A stretch of DNA of 64,000 bases from Blastomussa wellsi (taxonomy: Eukaryota > Cnidaria > Anthozoa > Scleractinia > Plerogyridae). Position 1 is the stretch's first letter, and each line of letters starts with the position of its first letter. Of the stretch, positions 24,101 to 38,300 are shown piece by piece. Made by a program: the position numbers and the translations under genes. The stretch covers positions 6,941,434 through 7,005,433 of the forward strand of contig OX393573.1 of assembly GCA_947652115.1 (NCBI GenBank), written 5' to 3'. The notes under the pieces are model-generated. The model was not told the origin of the DNA, did no database searches, and saw only the letters and a list, made by a program, of their open reading frames with translations.

Positions 24101-27100
24101 GCACAAGCGAACTCGGAAATCGACTATTAACGTTTAAGAAACGCACGCAAACTATCTCACAAAAAAATACCATCTGATTTTGTTAGACGACATCAGGGAT
24201 AGATAAAATATATTATTTTGTAACTGAAACTTGAAAAAGAATTCGAAAGAGTTCTCGAGATGGAAAATGTGCAGGAATTAATGCATTTGTATTGACAGGT
24301 GTTAAAATCTTTTGACTCAGGAATCAGGCCTTATAATACAAAAGCACCGTAAAGTATATTAAAATAATTATACAAACAGCACTTACATTAAAAATCATTA
24401 AAAATAAATGCTTTTATCTCACACATTTTGCAAGCACACAATTAATTATGACAAAGTCATCTAAAAATAACGTCCAGTTACATGTCGAATAATTTCTTAA
24501 CCCTTGTGATTATTTTGCATTCACTCCAGGCTAATACAGTTCACAGGCAGACAATTCGGACTGTTCGAGCATGATGTGACGCTAATTTGATCTCCATTTA
24601 CTGTATTTCTTAATGGATTGATTCATCTGATCTTGAGAAATGCTCTATAAAATACCGAATTTTGCATCTTTCGATCCCAGAACGTGATAATCATGTAAGG
24701 GAGATGAACAAAGATTACTTACCTTATGTTTTGAGAGTGGTCTTTTTGTTGCATTTTTTAGTGATTTGAGTTGCTTGCTGCTGGCCCCCCTATCAAGAAC
24801 AGATTAAAAAAAGATAAGGCTGAGAACTCGAACAGCCGGCCAAAGAGGACTGCCTTTGGAATTTCGTCCTTTTTTTGCCACTTTCTCGCGGCCCAGCCTC
24901 TGAGAAATTTTGGAGGATCCATGCCAAGAATTGTGAATTTATCTTGCTTCTAACGACCAAAATAGATGCCAAGAATATTCACATGCATCGCCATATCACC
25001 ATCGTCAACCTCAAAGGGCAACAAAATTGGCCTGAATGTCTTAGAGAATGTAAAGCCGAGTTTAAAAAACATTAATGTTACCAAAAAATTGTCGGCCATG
25101 TCATGCCCTGGGGTGTCTGGCGAGAGTCAATATTCTTACCCCAGCCATTATGATTGACCACTGTTTCTACATATCCTATGATAATAGTGATTTGGCCGTG
25201 CATGTGAAAATAATTGGCATCCGTTTAGGTTGTTAGAAGCAAGAGAATTCGTGATTCTTGGCATGGATCCTCGAAGACTACTGAACTTCTTTTGATATCA
25301 CTTTCATTTGCCTGGAGTGGGATGGTGAGGGAAAATGGACAAAATTCTGAAGGCGGTCAGCTTTGGCCAGCCATTCAAGTTGACAGCCTTGTCTTCTTCT
25401 TCTGTTCTTGACGGGGTCCCAATGGCATTAGCGTCTACTCAAATCCCTCAAAAAAATGCCACAAATACACAAAAGACCACTCTCAAAACAGAAGGTACAT
25501 GTAAGTGAACTTTTTGCATAATCAGTTGAATTATGCTATACGTTGAAAAATAAATAAATGTATGAGATCAAATAGCATGACGTCATGCTCCTCGTACAGT
25601 ATTGTTGTTCTGCCTAATGTATGTACAGATAATTTGATTCAGTTTCATCTTTATTTAGGTTTGCTGGTGCCGTTTATCCATTTCACCTTAGCAGAGTTAT
25701 GTTTATACCCACCTTACAGGTACAGTCTATGCCTGGGAATTTTCATTTAAACAATTGTGAACAACATTTTACTCATTTTGAAGTGAATCATTTTAAAGAA
25801 ACAGTACATTGTTTTAATTATTATTCAAGGGAAATATACATTAAAATATAAAAAGTGGTTGATATTTCAATCGGTTCGAGTTATGAAAGGTAAAAATTTA
25901 ATTAGTAAGAACATAAAGTTGAAGGTAGTGAAAAACGGTTTGAGTTACATGTGCGAGAGACTACACGGTTTTAGTCAGCTACAGTCAGTTAAAGTTTTAA
26001 AGTTGTTTATACCAGCTTTATGTTTGAATTTAATAAATAATATATAGTAAATAGTTTTTTCTTGAAATATATCCATGTTTATAATTTACTAAATACATAC
26101 TGTACATGACTAGATCATAGATTGTTAATGTTGTATTTTTAGAGCCAGGGAACTGAAGAACAAAAAGCAAAGTGGCTTCCTCTTGCAGAGTCGTTTCAGA
26201 TCATTGGAACTTATGCACAGACTGAACTTGGTCATGGAAAGTATTAATATCAGTGATGAATAGCCTCCATACATGTCACTCACTCACAGAAATAATCATG
26301 TTTAAATCAGTTTAATTTCCATTTTTACTAAAGGTACTTATATCCGTGGCCTGGAGACTACAGCAACATATGATAGGACGACACAAGAGTTTGTTATTCA
26401 CTCGCCGTCACTGTCAGCATGCAAATGGTGGCCAGGAAACAGTACGTTTACTTTAAAAAATATTAGTGAAAATTTAATTAATAAATTATGTAATTCCTTG
26501 GTAATTAATTACAGTAACATAATTTTTTTTTGGAAGGGAAAGTACTGCATGTGCACAATGTCCTTGCAATAATTATCAGCAAACGTACTCTGTAGAAGTT
26601 TGGGAGATTTAAAAATAATTCTAGTAGAAGGTACCATTACGGCACCAATATTAAAAACTAAAAGTGTTTCTGTCATTGCTTTTCACAAATATTTCTTTCT
26701 GACAGAAATTTTGGAGATTTTTTTTTCTTTATTGCCTTTAAAGACCCACATTCAGGGTTCGTACAGGTCATGGAAAACCTGGAAAGTCATGGAATTTTAG
26801 AATTTCATTTTCAAGGCCTGGAAAGTCATGGAATTTAAGTGTGGGTCATGGAAAGTCATGGAAAATTATGTTTATTAAAAAAGTACAAAATCAATTACAT
26901 TTTTTCGTGAACAAAATCGTTAAAACATGCCCAAAATGAAAGATGATTTCCCAGAAAATGGAAAACTTGGACGAGTCATGGAAAAGGTCGTGGAGAGTCA
27001 TGGAATTTCGAAAGCTCAAAAGAGTATGAACCCTGACATTTACCCAAGATGCATAATTTGTGCACCATGATCCCTGATAATGAATTTCATTTTAAGTTTT

Positions 27101-30100
27101 AATATATAATTATGTAATGAACTGAAAAAGCAAGCTATTGAAAAATGAGCATCCACTCATTCCAGAGATATTCAAGTTTTTTTGTATCGTGCAATTGCAA
27201 ATTAGGTACTGATGGCAGTTTGGGGATTGAAACACAAAATAGAGACTATCTCTGCAAGTAATAATGTGATGCAATTGAAACTTGGTGAGCACATTACAGC
27301 CTGAGAAATATACCAGGTGGTGTATATATTGATGTTGCTATACATGTAGCAACACAACCCAGTTCCAGATCTCTATTATGCACAAATGATTATTCCTGTA
27401 TTGATCTTGAGCAAACACCATCCACTTCAGGGTTAAAAATAATTAAGAGAGGCAGCACAGTATGGGCATTATGTAATTGCCTTAAATGGGATCATTCATT
27501 TTCCTGTATACAGTCACAAATGGATAGCATTAGTTTTTCAGAGGAAAGAGACTGAAACCAAGACTGTTGCCACAGCAACATCAAAATATGCATCACATGA
27601 TGTATTTATTTAGGGTCCAATGAGCTTGCCAAGTTTCAAATGCATTGCACTATTACTTGCAGAGATATTCTCTATTTCCAGTTTTGACCCCTATACTGAC
27701 ACAACTTGTGATGTCATCTGTACCTGATTTGCAGGATACAAAACACTTGAATATCTCTGGAACGGGAAGAGATATCGCTAAAAGGAAAACACCATTCTTC
27801 TTAATTTTTAAAGGCCTTTCAAATTGGCTCATTTTTCAATAGTTTGGTTTTTTTTCAGTTCATATGTGCACACTTCAATAATTGCCGATCGTTCTGTATG
27901 GAAGATGGGTGCCTGGGATATCCAGGGGCCTCCACTGTGAACAGCCAGCCCCTAGACAGTACATGTATAACTGGCAATCCCCGCAACCCAACCATGAGCC
28001 CTCGTGCAGTCCTCCAGGCACCATCTGTCACACTGAGTTAGCAGTGGAGAAGGGGAGGGAGAGAGAAGTCAATGAATTTGCCAGCGCTATGCTGGGAACA
28101 GCTGAGAAACTCAGGCCAAAAGGCAGCACGCACAAACACGCTAGTACACTGAGTCTGCACATATGTGCGTGGATACTGCTCACCTGCAGCACCAGCTACT
28201 CTTTGTTGTTAACTTTCAATTTTTAAATTGTACTTAACAGCCTTTTATGAAAGAAACCTTAAAGATATATTTTAATTTGCTTTTGTGCTACATTCTTTGA
28301 TTTTGTCTGCATGGTTTTCTGTAAGTAATTTGTATATTATTTGGTAAACATTTGTAAATTTAGTCATTTGACTTGAACAAGTTTTCGGCAGCAATACGGG
28401 AGCCACCCCACGCCATGGTGTTAAAACAACCAAAGCCATTGGGTTGTTTGAAGAAGATTTTTTTGTGTCAGATGATCCGACTTTATAAACCTCTGGAGAG
28501 TCTGAAAACATGGTACTTGGCTTCAAAGAAAGCACCAATGAAACAAAATTCATGAAAGATCGATTGGAGTGTTCTGGTGCATTATCATTGCTCATTTTGA
28601 CCTTGGCTGTAATGTGGATTTCTTCTTTGACTACTATCATCTTCTGCAACTTAACAGCAGACTAATTCACATTTCCCAGGACAAATTCTCTGGAAACATT
28701 ATCTGCTGACTGGTCCTCCATAATGAGCTCTAGAGCGACAAGCGAACGAGGAAGATGATTGTGAAGTATTTATATCCTTCAAGCTGCCCTCCGAGGACTT
28801 TGTCTCCTTCGCAGCCTTTATTCGCTTCTCCCCACGCAAGATTCTCACCGCACTGAAAATGTAACCGAGTCAAGATGCTGTCAATTTCAACTGTAATGTG
28901 TGATGTTTTAATAAACATTTTTAGTACTACTAATAGCACTATGTTTTACTGGCTGTCTGAGATGTCTGCTCAGCCCTACCTAGCTTTTTGACAATAACAT
29001 TCTTTCACTTTCAGTGGGCAAATCTTCAAATTTTGCCGTTGTGCCTGCAAGGCTAATAGTAGATGAAAAGGATCATGGAATACAAATGTTTATAGTTCAG
29101 CTGCGAGATCTGCACACACATCAGCCTTTGCCTGGTATGTTAGAATGATTTTTATTAATAATTTATTGATTTGTGTGAATAAAATTATTGACACCTCACT
29201 ACAATGTACTTCCCTCCCCCACTCCCTAATGGCCCTAGTTTATTCTTAAATTTGTGTCTATAGAGGGAGCAATAAAACTGTAGTCCAGTAGAATTCAGAT
29301 TTTACACAATGTCCCTCTGTGCAAAATAATTTCATTCATTCTGTCATCAATCCGCCGACCCGTTAGCTCAGTTGGTAGAGCGCTGGACTGCCGTGCGGGA
29401 GATTGCGGGTTCAAAACCTCAGTCGGACCAACACTCAGGGTCTTTAAATAACTGACGAGAAAGTGCTGCCTTTGTAACGTCATCTGCAAATGGTTAGACT
29501 TTCTAGTCTTCTTGGATAAGGACGATAAACTGTAGGTCCCGTCTCACAATCCTTGTTCCTATGAAGTTCCCAGTGTAGTGGTCTGGTCTGTCTGGGTGGG
29601 TAGGGTGGGGCACCTTGCTTAGGACCTCGAGTCCAGTGTTTGTGCTCTTTCCCTCTAGACAGCTTTGCGCAGTAGAATGGTGAAAAACAAAACGGAACAA
29701 AACATTCCTCCATGACATAGACAGAGTCCCTGACTTCCAATTTTTGCCTTCGTGTACAATGTAGCTCTAATTTTAGCATTCAGTATTGTGGAGGTCCCGT
29801 TAAATCCCCTATTTTTCCTTCCCTTTCCAGGATTGCAAATATTTTTCCTTGTAAAAGGACAGGTGTTTTCATTAGACAAAATTGTAGTGACATCAATAAA
29901 GTACTGTCAGAGCAAAACATTAGTGTTTGCGTAAAAAATTGTCCTTACATTCTCTCCAACTACAGTTGGGATTTAATTGGACATTGACAATTTTGGCAGG
30001 CCATTGTCCAATGTCTGACTGTCACTTACCATTAGGCCACTGCTCCTTCCACTCAGACTGCTACTTGCAGCCCTGAAATTGGTGGGGTTATGGCGGGATC

Positions 30101-33100
30101 ATGACTCTTTTGAAGCACTTTAAGTAATGCATTATAATTAAATGACCCTTTTGTAATGGTTTATTCATTTTCCTAGGTGTTACTGTTGGAGATATTGGAG
30201 CCAAATTTTCTTTTTTTTCGAATGGAACTGATAATGGTTATCTAATGTTTGATCATGTACGAATTCCACTTAACCAAATGCTGATGAGGCTAGCAAAGGT
30301 AAAACAATGTTCAAGGCTGCAAATAATCATCTGTCATTGCTCTATCATTGACCATGAGAAATGTATTGTGCTCATCAGTTACATGAAATTTAATTTAAAA
30401 AAATTCTAGAGGCCATTATTCAATTAAGATAAAAAGTAGGAGATAAGATTTGTTTCACTAGGGGAGCATGAGTTGTTCATCATTTGCCTTAACTGCCAAA
30501 AAATGCTTTTCATATTTAAACGGTTAACCGATTTCCCTAGTATTTCTCAAAATTTACTACTGCCAGTCAGTGACTAAGCCTTGCCTTCTCTGATGTGTGT
30601 AGCTGTACCCCTGGCTGTCTGGAACCGTTCTCCACGCTCTTGTACTTTATTGATGATAACGGAAATTTCATAAAACCAATACTTACCTATTCATGTGCAA
30701 GTTCTTCGTCTATCAGCGCTAGTTTAAATTCTCAGATGTATGTCTATATATAATATTAGTATATAAGTAATAAAGTCTTATAAGTTTTAAGGTCGTCACG
30801 CGTTGATCTCTAGCGCGCGCTCCTTTATACTTAAATCTAGCTTCATGGCGCAAGCTAGTTTTGTAACTGAAATCAACGGACATCCACTGATGAAGGGCTA
30901 TGCCCAAAACATCTGGCCTCTACAGTTAAATATAGCACTTTTTATTCCTTAGGGAAAACATTGACTAGCATTTTTCTGTGTATTAGTACAAGTGGCATGC
31001 AGCTCACAGATTTTTCTCTGCCAATTTCTTAAGTTTTAAAGCGCCTATGAAATGAATTGGTTTTGTATATAGCTTTAAAATTTACCTAGTGAAATACACG
31101 ATTCCAAAGTTTGAGACGTCTCGCATTAAAAGTAACGATTTTACAAGCCTTCAAAGTTGAGCCATTTTGCCCTCAAAAATGGTATTTGAATAGCGTGGTC
31201 AAAACACCACATAACAACAACCTCTGGCGTCATTTGGGTGCCAAAAATCTTTCTCACAATCGTTCTCAGTTTTTATTTCCTTGTGGTTGTTGGATCTTAA
31301 TGACAAATCGCCCATTTCTGAATCGCTCTACAGGTCCCCCCCCCCCCTTGTAATCACTCCTCGCTGAGAAGAATCTTTGATCATGCAAACAAAAGTTTGG
31401 CACCAAAGTGACGTCGCTGTGGCAGGCGTGGTATTTTCGGACCCTTGCTCAACTTTGAAAGCTCGTAAAATCGTTACTTTTAGTCCCAGAGGTCTCAAAC
31501 TCTGAAATCACGTATTTCACAAAGTAAAATTAATTTTAAAATAAAACACAAAAAAACACCTCATAGGCACTTTAAAATGCTACTGCGATGAAGAAAATTA
31601 ATGTTGTTCTTGTTCTCTTTCGATTCTGAGTTTATATTTGACAAGAAGGCACAATACCAATTATTGCTCCTCAATTTTCAAAATAAGTCCGTTTCTATAA
31701 GCAATGATTTCTTGTTTAAACTGTCCGTCATTCTCTACTTGCACAAATCCCATAATACACCTCTTTTACCCCCCAAAACTTTGCATAATCATTGTTTGCA
31801 ATTTCTCCTGGGACATGAAGATGTCCCAAGGGAAATCTAAAACAATGCCTATGCAAATTTTTTGGGAGATAGAAGCGGTGTATTATGGTATTGTGCAAGT
31901 AGAGAATTACCAGAGTCGGCTTCAGTCGAGTTGCATTGAGAGAGTTCGATCGAGAGAAAATGACGTCATTGACTCACTTTATTTTTGCAATGTATGAGCC
32001 CAGCTGGTTAGTATGCAGCATGAGCTTTTAGAACAAGTTGCTGTTTTGCATACCAAATATGCTGGTTCACACAGTAAAAAATTGAACTGGTGAGCCGATG
32101 ACATAATTTTCTCTCCCGATCCAGCTCTCTCAATGCAACTCTACTGAAGCCGACTCTGGTAATGGCAGAAACAAGAAATCATCATTCGTTTAAAGATGGA
32201 CTTATTTTGAAAATTGAGGCACAACATTTGGCATGGTGCATTCTTGCCAAATATAAAATTGGATTCAAAAGAGAACAAGAACAACAGTTTTTCATCGCAG
32301 TAGCACTTTTAGGAGTTTTCTTTTCTGGGCTTGATCAGTTGACTGGTCAAATATTACCTTATTTGAAAGTTCTGAAGGACTACTCTTCGATGTTTCACAC
32401 CTTTGCAAAACGGTGATCAAAAGGTGGTGTGGTTTTCAAGATATCACTTCCATAGCAAGGAAATCATGATAAAATGGTAGTTAAACATTAAAGGACTCCC
32501 TTAACCCCAGTAAATAGCTTTATTAACCCAGGACCTTGGGTTGACACTTGTTCTAGTTGTTTGATTCGCCCTCGCTTTCTTCCTGGGGCTTCTCTCAAGT
32601 CTCCAGGTCCTCTCGCTTGTCAATAAATTTGCTTAAGCAAATTCATTGATAATATGATAATATGTCGACGATGTATGTGACACTAAACGGGCTGTCTATA
32701 ATCATCTCATATCCAACAAGTGTAAGATTCAACAGTTAAGCCTCTTTTTTTTCATTTTGAGCTGATCTGTACGCTTACCAACATTTGCAGAGCATGGTAT
32801 AATTGCTCACAATACCATGATGGCTAAGCCAATCAAAACTCTTGAACTGCATTATCTGATGATCCAGTTTTTAATAATTAAAAATAGAAAAAGAAACCAC
32901 TAACGTGAGATTTTCACTTTCATGTACTTACAGCTCTCTCCTGATGGTACCTTCACAAAGCCAGCAAACTCCAAACTCTTGTATGGCACCATGAGTTTTG
33001 TGCGCACAGCCATAGTTATTGATTCGTATTGGCTTTTATCTCAAGCCATGACTATTGCTATCCGCTATAGTGCAGTAAGGCGACAAAGTCAGCTCAGACC

Positions 33101-35329
33101 TGGGTAAGTTCTTCTGGCTATTACTAGTGATTAATGTTACTTTATGGCTTTGGTTTCTTGTGTAAATTTCAAGAAGCTGAACTGGATACACTGTAATTGT
33201 AAGCACCCTCTCAATCCCAGCAACCTAACACATCATCATCAAATGAAATATAGTTTCTTAGACATTTTTCTTCTCAGCTAAATCAGCTCCAAATCATTCC
33301 AAACTGCATTTCAGATTTGCAGCATTACGGATTGCCTTAAAACTTGTAAGACTTCATATTTTTATAACATTATCTTTAGCTCGGCCATGCACACAAATCA
33401 ACATTTTGAGATAGTTTTTGGTTGAGAAAATGACCCACCTTGCTATCTGCTTGGGTTGCTTTCAGTTCAACAATATCCTTAGGAAGCATTAATGAGACGG
33501 GAAGTATTTAACATGGAGTAGCAAATGGTAGATGAGGGAAATTTTCCATGGAGTTTTTCACTAAAAATTTTAAGCGAGTGATAGTTGGTTATGGGCGGCA
33601 CAGGTACTAATGCGTTAACAAATTGACCACATTTTTCCATAATCTGCACTCTTAATAGACCTTAGAGATGACTTCGTGGAATGTTTAAAACTCAATCAGA
33701 ACCATGAGCCGTTAGAAGAGCGGTTTCGCAGCAAAGTGTTACCACACATTTTATGTTGTTGGAAAGCCACGACTATTTCTCAAGTTGACCGATTCTTGTA
33801 TCACGTTGTGTTAAATGCCACATTATTTTTATATCCATACTCTCTTCGTCCATAACTTTCAACCAAAGACCGAAAGTGGGAATTCTCTCAGTTACTGTAT
33901 AATTAGTTATTGACAGCTGGTTTATGAACTCTGTTGTTTTGTTAAGATCGCAATCATATAACTGATGCAAACGGTGTTTCTGCTTAACGACAGTGAGCCT
34001 GAGGCTCAGATTATCTCCTACAAAACTCAACAGTACAAACTGTTACCGGGCTTAGCCATGGCTTATGCTACAAAGTTTACTTCTGACCATGTGTGGAGAT
34101 TGTACCAAGAAATGCAAAAGCAAATTGCTGCTGGAGATGTATCTATGTTGGCAGAGGTAAGCTTTTTACGAGCTCCGGCAAGAAAATTCTAAGCATGAAA
34201 ATCTTTCCAAGTTTAATTAACAGCGGAGCTCCTGCCCTCATGGACGATGCATATTAGCGGAGCCCCATGCCTAAGAAAACCCTGGTAAACCCATGTAGCT
34301 AAAAAATATAGTTCTGACGTCAGATTACGTCCGCCCGCCATCCGTCCATACAGAACTCTGGGGAGAGGGGAGTCCCAAGGTGAAATTTGTTGCGCGAATC
34401 GCTCCGACGAAGGGCTAACGCTCGAAACGTCAGCACTTGAATCTCTTAACGGTGGCCAATTGACATTATCAACCCAGTTGATAAAACCAAATTACACAAG
34501 AAAATAAACTTGCGATATTTTCTGCAAACGAATATTGATTACGCGACAACAGCAAACGAATAAACGGCACGTACTTCTCGAAGCCGCTCAGCTAGAGAAT
34601 CCGAAACATCTTTGAACTGTTTCCAGCAAATGAAGCCTACGAACCAACAAGAACATTCTCATCTCGTCCCTGGTCAGATCGATCTTACGTTCAAAAATTT
34701 CCATTTAACTTCTTTTGTGACATTGAAATTGCATGTTGTAAACCCAAGAGAACATAACTGCTGTCGCTGGATATTTCGCTTATCTCCCACAGACTATTTC
34801 CCACGAAAATATTTGTAAGAATCTCGATCCCGAAGGCAATACACCTTGTTCCAAAATGGCTACCATCTTAATATTCTTTTGTTGGTATTCAAATTAGCCC
34901 TTCTTGTTTCGTTTTCAAGCTCAAAAATCAAAAGAATATTTTATCTTGAACGAGGCAACAAGGGCCAATTTGTATGTGCATAAGTTAGCGGCCATTTTGG
35001 AATAAGGTGTATAAACGATCATAAACACCCGCGTGTATACTCGATTTCTCATCCAAACACGCGCGACACTTCTGCGTAATGGCAATTGCGCATTGTTACC
35101 GCTGACAAAAGGATTGCAGTGCCATTGTTCGTGTCGGTTGCTAGGGACTTTCCTCTTGTCTCTTTCGAGGACGCATAACTCGCTCGAAATACCTCATTTT
35201 CCTCGTTTCTTCCACGAAATAAGTGTCTCAGAAGCCAATGCAATATGGGCAACAGAAAATAAACATGGCGGACAAGAATTCTGCGAAAGAGAACGCAAAA
35301 ACAAACACGATAGACCATATTCACGATAG

Positions 35330-35374
<45 letters not shown>

Positions 35375-38300
35375 GTATAACAATATAATTTGGTTTTATC
35401 AACTGGGTTGATAATGTCAATTGGCCACCGTAAAGAGATTCAAGAGCTGACGTTTCGAGCGTTAGCCCTTCGTCGGAGCGAATCAAGGAATTGTGCGTCG
35501 TGTGTTTTTATATACAGAAAGATGGAGCTTCGCTATTGGCTGGTGCCTGGTAACGTGAAAACTTCGGAATAAATTAGTTGAATGAAAAGCGTTCGTTGAT
35601 ACCGTGAGGATTAAGAGTGCCGATTTGAAAAATAAAATTTTTGTTCTAGAGTTTTGCGGCTTTCCGTGTTTCCTTGGAAAAGGGAAAGGCCGCAGACTGC
35701 CATATGTTGCTTAGAATGATTTGGGAGATTGAAGTGTCTCGCGACCGGTTTCGATGCATTTTTGTCGTCTTTCTCTACGTCACGAAGGTGTTCTCGGAAT
35801 CGGTCACCAAGTCGTCTCCCTGTTTCGCCGATGTATAACTTTTTGCAAAGAGTGTAAGTTATACAGTAGATCGCACTGGCTGAGGTACAGGTGAAATGAT
35901 CAGTGATTTTGATAGATCGCTTGGGTCCCGATATTTTGTCAACGTTGTGAATGAAAGGGCATGTTTTGCATCGTGCGCGAGCACGATAGCCGAAATGCTG
36001 GTTTTCATATATTAATGAAATTAGCCACGCTGTCTGCCAGGGGCAAACATTGAAATGATGCCGTTTCTCGGAAAATCGGACGTTCTAGTTGGAAATAGTT
36101 ACTCGATACCTTGACTTGTTAACTACGCAAGCCGTTTCTTTTTTTATATAAGTGCCAAAATTGCGTTAAACGTAGAATATTTAAAGCAAAAACAGAAACC
36201 AAAGCATGGCTATGAAAAATATTATCAGACATGATAAGAAACCAGCTGAAATTTGTCGATGTATGCTTGTTTGCCCCCTCACAAATCACGTGCCTTATTT
36301 GCATTACAATGTGAAAACAAACATGGCGGCTATCGCAAAAAGACATGGCGTTAATTGCAGGAATGGCTCCGGGACACTTAGATTTTTTTCTACTTTTTCG
36401 TCTAATAAAGAGAAAAAACAAAGTCAATTATAAAAGCACAGAGGTGGAATCGATCTCGGGTCACTCAGAACACCAGCTATTCCTACTAACCACTACACTA
36501 CCGAGGCCCGGCTGCCGAACACCGAAAATTTTAAGAGTTTATCGTGTTACCCTTACCATTCTTGAGAGCTAACCGCATAACTGCAGTGCTTAGTAGGCTA
36601 ACCGGAGTGCAAAAGTAGGCTAACCGGATTGCTTAATAGGCTAACCGCAGTGCTCAGTAGGCTAACCGGATTGCTTAGTAGGCTAACCGCAGTGTTATAA
36701 TAGGCTAACCAGGGTGATTTTGTAGTCTAATTTAGCTAACCAAACTCGTTCCCAGTGCATTCCGAGCCCGGAGCCATTCCTGCAATTAAGCGCTACTGTG
36801 AAAAAGGTCTTGTCGACGGATACTAAGCGCATGTAAGGGGAAAATAAAAATATCTGGCATACGTTTCATTTAGTTCTTCTGAAATGTGGCAGAGTTGACA
36901 AACACAAATGGAGCTATTATCACTTACTTACCTACCATTTATCTTTGCTTCGGATCGATGTTATGGCATGTCACATGGTTTAGGGAAGTTTAAATATTTC
37001 CTGTCAAGACCTCGGACCGATATTCCCCCTGTACTGCCCTCGCGCTTGGTTAATAAGGTGTCTTTCTTACCCCTTTGGGTCTCCGTACTGTGATAGATTG
37101 GCCGCTTACCGTATTGTAAACATTGTATACTCAAATAAAAACTAAGTAACTGCGTGAGAGTACCATGGTTACTAAAGGAAGAGAGAGGAGAGACATGTCC
37201 ATGGGGTGAAGAACAAGTCAGAAGTTTTACTTTCCTTTTTAAATTATTCAATTAATAATGTTGTTTGTTTTTGATTGATGACCAAACGCAAATGATTGAA
37301 ATTGTGTGTGCAGGTCCATGCCATCACCAGTGGTCTGAAAGCTTTCTGCACGTCAACTGCTATGCATCATGTTGAGACTTGTCGACTGGCTTGTGGCGGG
37401 CATGGCTACTTACTGTGCAGTGGTCTGCCTGAGTTGTATGCAATATTAAATGCTGCATGCACCTACGAGGGAGATAATGATGTTCTTTACTTGCAAGTAG
37501 CTAGGTAAGCTAATTGGCCTCATTTTTTGTAGCTGCACAATGCTTAGCTGTGGTTCATGGTTAAAAATTCAGTAGACACCGCAGTTTTGGCTAATTCGTG
37601 TGGGCACATGGGAAGCACAGAAGCCTTACTTCAGTCGCTAGTACTTCAGTTTAAGATTTAGTTGTTCTCGAACAGCCAATTAAAAAAGTCATTTTTTTGG
37701 AAAACCCTATGTCCTAGAGCCCTTCGTTTTTCGTGCCAATACCCCGCTGGCTAAGATAAACGAAAAGGGCTATGGCGATTAGAATGAGTTTTTTTGCCCG
37801 TTTTGTGTTGAGAAACTGGGCACGTTTCCTGGCCGCCTGGTGTTCAGAAACTTAAGGCCAAATGTTGACATCTATTTACGTGGACATATGCAGTTATAGG
37901 GAAGTTATTTGTTTACAAACATTGTTTTTGTTATTTAGATTGCCAACAAGCAAAACAAAAGAGCTCCTGAAGGCCCGGTTCAAACGTCGAACTTTCTGAC
38001 ATGTGCCGAATCTAATGCAAATGAGAAAAATCAATTGTTTTCCCTCGTTTGCATTAGATCCGGCACATGTAAATTTCGTTGTTTGAATCGGGCCTAAATT
38101 TACCTTCTATCATATTTATCCAAAGAGCTCTTTGTTTCACCAGCCAATAGTTTTCTGGTCAACACTGATATCTTCCCTATTGTTTAAAGTTCCCTTGAGA
38201 CGAAATTGGTGGTATTTATTTTTTTTCATTTTTGTGTACAATGCGACTTTCTTAATCATGCCAAATTTCAATCAATTCTGGACATGAGAATGGTGGATCA

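Noticed and set aside
26231..26245. Alternative donors for ACOX1 exon 4 (GTCATG and GTATTA)
   Set aside because: The first removes the conserved GH of the ELGHG motif with a poor consensus; the second shifts the frame.
27882..28649. Two intronic ORFs of 114 (+) and 125 (-) codons in ACOX1 intron 5
   Set aside because: Composition is not protein-like, no motif, and no matching splice sites or start context.
29352..29436. Possible functional tRNA gene (A and B boxes, acceptor pairing, ACCA)
   Set aside because: The anticodon arm does not fold into a standard 5-bp stem and 7-nt loop, the B box is altered (TTCAAAACC) and a SINE-like body follows directly.
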